Shown here: positions 57,241 to 64,000 of the stretch, in pieces
How positions within the stretch are numbered: the stretch's first letter is position 1
Layout: each line of letters begins with the position of its first letter
Origin: Symsagittifera roscoffensis
Taxonomy: Eukaryota > Xenacoelomorpha > Acoela > Convolutidae
Direction of reading: 5' to 3'
Length of the DNA: 64,000 nucleotides
NCBI RefSeq assembly: GCF_963678635.1
Contig: NC_087064.1
Span: 57,170,338-57,234,337, forward strand
Notes under the pieces: model-generated
What the model was told of the DNA's origin: nothing
Seen by the model: the letters and a program-made list of their open reading frames with translations, nothing else
The model's database searches: none
Translations under genes and position numbers: made by a program

Positions 57241-58796
57241 AATAAATTTTGAAGTTTATAATCCTTTATCCATGCTGCTGAAAGCGTTGCGCACCCAAAA
57301 CCATTCCAATTGGAATTAAAGCAAGCTAAACAATCTTCTGTATTCTTTTAGGATTCAATATATGATATCTACTTTTTGATCTTGGTCGCTGCGAGTGAAA
57401 AATTTTTAAAAAATTAAAATTATAAATTTTAGCTTCACAAAAATTGTTAACATAAACAATCATAAACTCTATAAAGGACAGTTAGAACGTTCAGGATTTT
57501 GCTCTGATAAACGACCTTATAGATTAGATTTTTTTCCCCATTTTTTTTGATTTTTTTTTCAACTTCCAGGAAAATGCAATCCCACCGATATCAGATTTGT
57601 CCAGGAAGCGAATGCGCTTGAGAGCAGAACTAATTTATCAATTGGCCGAAGATGTAATTAGGAGACTATTTTTCCCCCGCTAATAAATGTTTTCCGTGAT
57701 TGCCAGTTCTCTGAAACATGTCATACTAAGTCCGTTTCCCGCTAAGACCAGCCGATTTTAATCTTTAAGTATATCGAAAAGACGAGCCCGATTGATTTTA
57801 GGCCGAACGAAAAACTTTATATTTAAATAAAAATCTACTTAATGAGCGTCAGTGAATTGTTAAAATTACACTTTAATTTACAAATTAATCCCTTGTTTGG
57901 CTAATCAGATTTGGTAGTTTTGCTGATGGACTTGTGCTGCTTTTGTACCCTTCGTTTCTTCTGCTGGCGCCCCTACTTCAGGTATACGAATTGAAAAGAA
58001 TATTATTTATGTGAATATTTCATAGCGCATGTAAGGCAACAACAAGGTACCGACATAGCTAATAAATCAAAAAGTAAAAAGAGAAATATTGATTCAAAAC
58101 CAAGGGAATTTTGTTCCATAACTTTATTGTTTCAACTTTCGAAAAAAGTCAGAATATTTATGCTTTGTTGCGGTTTTTTGTTTCAGTGAATTTTTGACTT
58201 TTTAACTACGCGCTTTGGATATAAATTTTTTACACAGTTAAAATTTTGTGTAAAACATTTCTAAAAAAATCACCTTCAATTGTTTTTTTTTGAGAGAAAG
58301 GATAAAAAAACAAGATTGATTCATCAATCTTTCAGCCAACATTTTTTTTATTGGGCCTTAAAGTGCATTAGGAACATTGATTTGAAGTTTTTATTGAAAA
58401 AATATATGTTAGCAATGTTGAAAAATATATGTATACGAGTAGTCTTTTTGTGTGATTTGTAGTACCTACTGAAAAACGGCATAAAATTCTTTAAAAACTA
58501 ATATTTCCTTCAACAAAATTGGCCTGCGGAAATTAATGTTCTGTTTTCTTTTTTGGCTTATTATAAAAACTCAGAACAATTAATCTTGCGAAACCCATTT
58601 ATATGTGACCAAAGCAGTGATTTCAGTTCTGTGTCAAAACCCCACCTCAACATTGTTTTCGCGCATTCGTTTTCAAAAACAACTGAGGACGGTCGCTATT
58701 TATGACAAGGATATTTGAATATCAACGCGAAACCCTAATATTCTGACTTCACTTTGACGCCGATGAAAAAAAAAATTCTTGAAAATGTATAAAAAG

Positions 58797-59310
58797 ACTG
58801 CTCAGCCCACAAGGCAAAGCCCTGAAAGTTCCGACTGCTTTTTGAGGTCTACGAAGCAGTGTTTGCTTTAACAAAAATCAGGACTTTTAAAAAAAAAATT
58901 GAGATAGTTTTTAAAAGTCATCCTCCTACATGCCATATAAAGGACAAAGTCATAGATATCTCTCCTAGTAACATATAATGTATGTCAAATAGCCTGCTTC
59001 ATCCAATTTGAAAAGTTTCCTAAAAGGCATTAAGCCTCCGCTCAATTTCGCGAAAAAAATTTCGCGAAAAAAATTGCGCGTTTATTGTCGAAAATTGGCC
59101 ATATTTCCAATCCTTAAGCCCTCGTAGCTTTACAGAAAACAATCACAAGTAAAATACTTTTTTCATATTGAGTTCAGAGTTTTATTGTTTTTTGTCAGAT
59201 AAAAAGATTTTGTCATAATTTCCTCGATAAAAAGTCAAAATTGTCAGAAGAAAAAAAAACACCCCTAGCACAAATATTTCCTCTTTTTCTTCAAAATTCG
59301 GAACAAAAAG
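58797..59310 (+). repeat. R1 copy
   Basis: GGCAAAGCCCTGAAAGTTCC at the left, internal GCCATATAAAGGACAAAG, right end TTCAAAATTCGGAACAAAAA. Confidence 0.65.
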
Positions 59311-59399
59311 ATGCATTTAGCGTCTCGCATAGTGCTAACAGGAGCAAGGAGTGCGCCTCTATTCAATTTGTGTTGATTTAATTCATTATTCAGACGTGT

Positions 59400-59640
59400 T
59401 ATACGAGCACAATATATCGCTTGTTAATTGTCTCAAACTGACTGGATTGGCAATTGTCAAACCCTCCTAACTTTACAAAAAGTGATTACAAATGTTTTTG
59501 TTTTTAATTTAACTCAGAGCAACTATATACTTCAAAAAGTATATAAAAGTTCCGTCAAAAGTGCTTACTTAGATAATTGAAACCTGACTGAATAAAAAAC
59601 CATCCCAAGCACGAATATTCCGGAAAGTCGGAATAAAAAG
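59400..59640 (+). repeat. Partial R1 copy
   Basis: Carries the right half: a TTAATTGTCTCAAA segment through CCCAAGCACGAATATTCCGG. Confidence 0.55.
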
Positions 59641-59965
59641 GCGTTTGTGATGATATCAGTTGTGTGAGGTTAAGGATAGCAGTTGCGCAACGTCAAGAAG
59701 ACATTGCCACTTTAGTGACAAAACGAGTAGTGAAAAATTGTTCAAAAACTGTCAGGCTATTCGATGAAAACTGCAGGCAAAATGGGAAGCAAAAATAGGT
59801 TTATCCCAGGTTGACGGTTGAAAATTGCAATCTATTGCACCCAAACCCCACATACTACTTCTGCATTTCCTAACTTCAATTTCGTTTATTGTGCACGGAA
59901 TACAGACCAGAGCTTCTTGCGAAGCGCATAATTATCCATTAGGTGTAAATGACGTGAAATCAAAA

Positions 59966-60482
59966 CAAGACTGCTCGTATCAGGGCGAAGCCCTGAATGT
60001 TCCGACTGCCTTTTAATGTTTAATAAAATGTAATAAAAATGAAAATAAAATTTCTAAAATTTGAAATTTTTTTATGAAAATCATCCCCCCACGCGCCATA
60101 TAAAGTACAAAAGGATAGATTTCGCTCCTTGTAACAAATCAATTATGGCAAATAAGCTTCTTCCAACTAATTTGGAACGATTTCTAAGACGGATTAAATT
60201 TCCGCTTGCGCGTTAATAGCGCGAATTATATCGCGCGTTAATTGTCCCAAATTGATCAAAATGGCCAAAATGGCAATCTTTAAACCCTCATAACAACACG
60301 AAAAATGATCACAGGTGAAATATCTTTTCAAATATAAGCTCAGGACAACAATAGCTTTCGAATGATATAAAAAAATTCCGTCAAAAATGGCTAGATAAAA
60401 AGTCGAAATTTGTCTGAAGAAAAAAAAACCCACCCCGAGCACAAATATTCCATTACTTTCGTATCGAAAGTCGGAACAAATA
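59966..60482 (+). repeat. Dispersed family R1, most complete copy
   Basis: Begins CTGCTCGTATCAGGGCGAAGC with hairpin CAGGGCGAAGCCCTG. It passes CGCCATATAAAGTACAAAA and a GCGCGTTAAT region, and ends with palindrome ACTTTCGTATCGAAAGT then CGGAACAAA. No coding capacity. Confidence 0.75.
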
Positions 60483-60489
60483 TAAAGCA

Positions 60490-60712
60490 TCTCCTTTTTA
60501 TGCTTTAGGAGTATTATTGACAATACATTACTTATTCGTCGCGGTCCAGTATTGCTTTTATGATAATTTGATTGGATTGCTTTGCAAGTAGAAGAGAATG
60601 TTCAGACCACAGTTATCATAGCACATTTCTCATCTCACGGCTTTCAAGACTAGAATTAAAATTAGATTTCAAATTTGTTCGAAACAGTTTGCGACTGCAT
60701 TCGAAGCAGTTT
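60490..60712 (+). repeat. Direct repeat with 63655-63905
   Basis: Both segments contain ACTTATTCGTCG-type sequence, then CTCACGGCTTTCAA and TTTGCGACTGC. They lie next to R1 copies, so a longer unit was duplicated. Confidence 0.65.
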
Positions 60713-60716
60713 AAAG

Positions 60717-61452
60717 GGGGCAGTACAACAGTGCCGAAGTACAACAGTGCAGAAAAAAAAAATTAGTTCAACAGTACCGAAAATGAAAATTTTGTTCAAC
60801 AGTGCCGATAATTTGAATAAATTTCAACATATCAAGTGAGGCAATCAAAAATAGGGCATTAAAAAGTGCCGTAGTACAACAGTGCCCAAGCTAAAAATGT
60901 GTCAAACAGTGCCGAAAGTTGAGTATGTTTGAAAAAATTGAGTACTGCTGGCGAATTTCTGACAGGTTGCTTAGATGCTGCGTTTTTTTTGGAGCAAAAC
61001 GGAGAACAAAATTTGACAATTTGCTGAGATAATTGTTTGTTCAGAAAAGATTATGATGCCGTGCTTAAAGAACTTTTGTTTACTGATCAAGCAGCATCAG
61101 TTAAAATGGGGGCGTTCAACAGTGACGAAGTACAACAGTGCCGAAAAAGGCGGGAAAATTTCAGAATAATTTACACGCAATATCTAAAAAGCGGGAAGTT
61201 ACTGACGCTAATTATCAAAGAAAATAACTCCAATTTTGGCGCCAATATGTCTGCAACTGCAAATTAAACAATTATTTTGGCGCCAAAACGCATAGGTTGC
61301 CAAAACGTCTGTGTCACTTAATATTGTAAGCGATCGCTGTTTAATTTTTGATTGCCTCTCTTAATATGTTGAAATTTATTCAAATTTTCGGCACTGCTGA
61401 ACAAAGTTTTCATTTTCGGCACTGTTGTACTTCGGCACTGTTGTACTGCCCC
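60717..61452. mobile_element. TIR element with ACAACAGTGCCGA-repeat ends
   Basis: Terminal inverted repeats of over 100 bp: GGGGCAGTACAACAGTGCC at the left and its complement ending TTGTACTGCCCC at the right. The arms continue to GAGGCAATCAAAAA / TTTTTGATTGCCTC. The motif recurs about ten times inside and just beyond the element. No transposase seen; nonautonomous. Confidence 0.82.
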
Positions 61453-62648
61453 ATTAAAATGGCCATTTTTCACTTTTCATCTTCCGTTGATTTAAATTAA
61501 ATTACTTGTCAGTGATTGGGGATCAGTTAAAACAGAATTCAAAGTCAATTTCGGCACGGTTGATTAACATTTTTTTGGTATTTTTGTACTTCGGCACTGT
61601 TGTCTGACCTTTTTGCCTCATGCGCTACAATTACAAATTGGCATTCTTCAACCAAAAGCTCCTAGTTTTACAAAAATTAATTCAAGCAAGCCCAGATATA
61701 ATGGGGGGCTTAATCAAAAAGTAAACAAATAAATATTGATTGAGTATCAAGGGGATTTTGCTCAACAGCCTTCTTGTTCCAACTTTCAAAAAAATCAGAG
61801 TTTTTACGTCATAATTTTTGGAATATCAGTTTAATGAAATGACACAAATCATTTGGTCTCTTTGTTAGATTACAAGACATAAATTGTAAATTTCTTACTT
61901 CACAAAAATATTGAGGCATAAAAAACAAGATTATTTTATAAATGTTTTCAGTCAACATTTTTACCTGGCTGTTAAGTGCGTTAGGAACTCTCAGGGGTTA
62001 CAAGCAGTCTTGTTGAGTGATTTATAGTAGCTCATGAAAAATGGCCTAAAATTTTTTCAAAACTTTTATCTCCTTCAACAGTTTGGCCTGCGAAAAATTC
62101 AATATAAATATCTTTTAAAATTCAGAACAATTTGTGATGCGAAACCCAGTTTTATGAGATGAAAGCAACAATTGCAGTTATGTTACAAAGCGCCACCTCA
62201 ACGTTAAGGTTCTCATACATTCTTTCCTCAAAAACAACTGAGAACAGCCGTTCTTTATGACCAAGATATTCGAATTTTAAGGCAAAACCCTGATGTCCTG
62301 ACTGCGTTGTGACGCCGATGAAAAAAATTTGCTTAAAAACTGATAAAATATTCAAAATCAAGCAATGATTCACGTTTTATTCGACTCACTGCATACAAGA
62401 TGATAAAAGATGTTGTATTTGGTATTTCGTATAGTACTAACAGGACCAATTAGTGTGAATCAATTAAGTTTGTATTGATTTAATTGTCCCAACTTTCAAA
62501 AAAAATGGAATATTTCTGCTTGTGGTGTTTTTGTTTCAGTCAATTTTCGGCGATCAAAATAATAATTTCTAACAAAGTTTTTTAAGTCTCATTGAAAAAA
62601 TCGACTCCTTGAAATCAAAAAATGTGAAAAAATTTCCGCGTCACTTTT

Positions 62649-63190
62649 TGTTCCGACTTTCGATACGAAAGTAACGGAAAATTTGTGCTCGGGGTGGGTT
62701 TTTTTTCTTCAGACAAATTTCGACTTTTTAACTAGCCATTTTTGACAAATTTTTTTAATATCATTCGAAAGCTATTGTAGTCCTGAGCTTATATTTGAAA
62801 AAATATTTCACCTGTGATCATTTTTTGTAAGGTTATGAGGGTTTAAAGGTTTCCATTTTGACCAATTTAGGACAATTAAGGCGCGATATAATTCGCGCTA
62901 TTAACGCGTAAGCGGAGATTTATTCCGTCTTAGAAATCGTTCCAAATTGGTTGAAAGAAGCTTATTTGCCAGATTATTTGCTGTAATTGATATATTAAAA
63001 CGAGCAAAAATTATCACTTTGTACTTTATATGGCGTGCGGGGGGATAATTTTCACAAAATAAATCTCAAATTTGAAAACAAAATTCATTTTGTTTTTTAT
63101 TAAATTCAACATTTATAATTACTTCTCCATAGACCTTAAAAGGCAGTCCGTAAATTCAGGACTTTGTCCTGATACGAGCAGTTTTGTATA
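62649..63190 (-). repeat. R1 copy in inverted orientation
   Basis: TTGTTCCGACTTTCGATACG at the left and CTGATACGAGCAGTTTTG at the right. It forms an inverted pair with the copy at 59966. Confidence 0.75.
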
Positions 63191-63439
63191 TCTTTTGTTA
63201 TCTTTCAACGTATAAAACAAAGCTTCAAAAAAGTGTTATGCTTTGTGACCTCGGTGTAGTAGTTTCGATTTTTGCAAATTTGTAGTTATTTGTAGTTTTT
63301 TAACAGTCAAAAATCATTGTTCGCAATTGTTTGGTTCGGAGAAATCATTTTTTGCAGAAATAAAAAAAATTTTGTCGGAGTTTTTTTTTTGGAAACAAAC
63401 AATGGTTATAATACCAAAAAATGCTCAAAAAATTTGAAC

Positions 63440-63660
63440 TGAATTGTTGCTAGAAGCGAAATTTATTGTTTTGTACTTTATATGGCGAGTGGGGGGATGA
63501 TTTTCTTTCAAAAAAATTTCAAATTTTAGAAAAATAAGGTTTTCATTTTATTTTATTTCATTCATTTTTTTTTATGTTGTTTTTGTTATTACTGCTCTAT
63601 AAACGTTAAAAGGCAGTCGGAACCTTCAGGGCTTCGCCCTGATACGAGCAGTCTTGTTTA
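63440..63660 (-). repeat. Partial R1 copy
   Basis: TTGTACTTTATATGGCGAG through CAGGGCTTCGCCCTGATACG, the hairpin end. Confidence 0.65.
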
Positions 63661-64000
63661 TGTTTGAGGAGTGTATCAGTGACAATATAAACTTTATTCG
63701 TCGACGATCCAGTGTGGCTTTCATGATAGTTTTGTTTGGGTTACTGTGCAAAAAGAATAGAATGTTCATACCGCAATTATCATTGCACAAAACTAAAAAT
63801 TCTATAATCAGTGGAATTTCTCCTCTCACGGCTTTCAAAGCTAGAATTATAATGAGATTTCAAAATTGATTGAAACATTTTGCGACTGCCTTTGATGGAG
63901 TTTAAGGTAGGTTACGGTGAAAAACTGATGAAAAACGGACTTTCTGCTACAGCTAACGTAAACCACAGCTAAATAATTTATATTGATTCTAACATCAAAG

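Larger units (their letters stand above)
55695..64000. other. Upstream flank, repeat-dominated
   Basis: R1 copies, a decayed hAT MITE and the TIR element make up much of this flank. No gene and no clear core promoter for the VWA gene could be identified. Transcription start is unknown. Confidence 0.55.

Noticed and set aside
60717-61452. Possible CRISPR-like array because a short motif recurs.
   Set aside because: The units are in inverted terminal arms and unevenly spaced, in eukaryotic DNA.

Overview
The window is AT-rich animal DNA. It has interrupted genes with GT...AG introns, LTR retrotransposons of the Ty3/Gypsy class, hAT-type MITEs and many other dispersed repeats. There are no operons, ribosome binding sites or bacterial features. 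I cannot name the species from the sequence. A 200-base run of N (8640-8839) marks a scaffold gap.

The main content is one very large minus-strand gene, assembled here by hand from 30 exons between 55652 (start codon) and 9789 (stop codon), about 46 kb of DNA. All 30 exons are open and every splice junction is GT...AG. Reading phase agrees across all 29 introns, and the exons sum to 6201 nt (2066 codons plus stop). The predicted protein has one signal peptide and four tandem copies of a module of about 450-485 residues. A single transmembrane helix and a His/Pro/Ser-rich cytoplasmic tail ending in S-T-L-V follow. Each module reads helical Cys-containing N-region, then VWA_N-like segment, then von Willebrand A (VWA) domain, then a short Cache-like strand. 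This is the order found in calcium-channel alpha2delta subunits and CACHD1, but those have one copy and this gene has four. Each module is encoded by the same seven-exon cassette, bounded by phase-0 introns (module 1 has six exons because its first two are fused). This looks like tandem duplication of an exon cassette. I regard it as the most novel feature of the window.

Three Gypsy-type LTR retrotransposons lie on the plus strand, antisense to the gene. Element A (about 4.3-8.9 kb) is a heavily decayed copy downstream of the gene. Element B (18656-25086) is older, with LTRs about 4% different and several stops, and sits in the 8 kb intron between modules 3 and 4. Element C (29797-36923) is young: perfect 5-bp target duplication, nearly identical LTRs, and a 2176-codon reading frame broken by one TAA. 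It sits in the 9.4 kb intron between modules 2 and 3. Element C carries at least two lesions likely to disable it: a His codon at the first catalytic Asp of reverse transcriptase, and a 43-bp deletion removing the TATA-like box from its 5' LTR.

Smaller elements fill the introns and flanks. These include about ten hAT-like MITEs (several with 8-bp target duplications), one of which has captured part of host exon 5. There are also two foldback elements, a 736-bp TIR element built from an ACAACAGTGCCGA motif, and a dispersed family of about 500 bp with palindromic ends that dominates 56-64 kb. The 1-4.2 kb and 55.7-64 kb flanks show no convincing gene.
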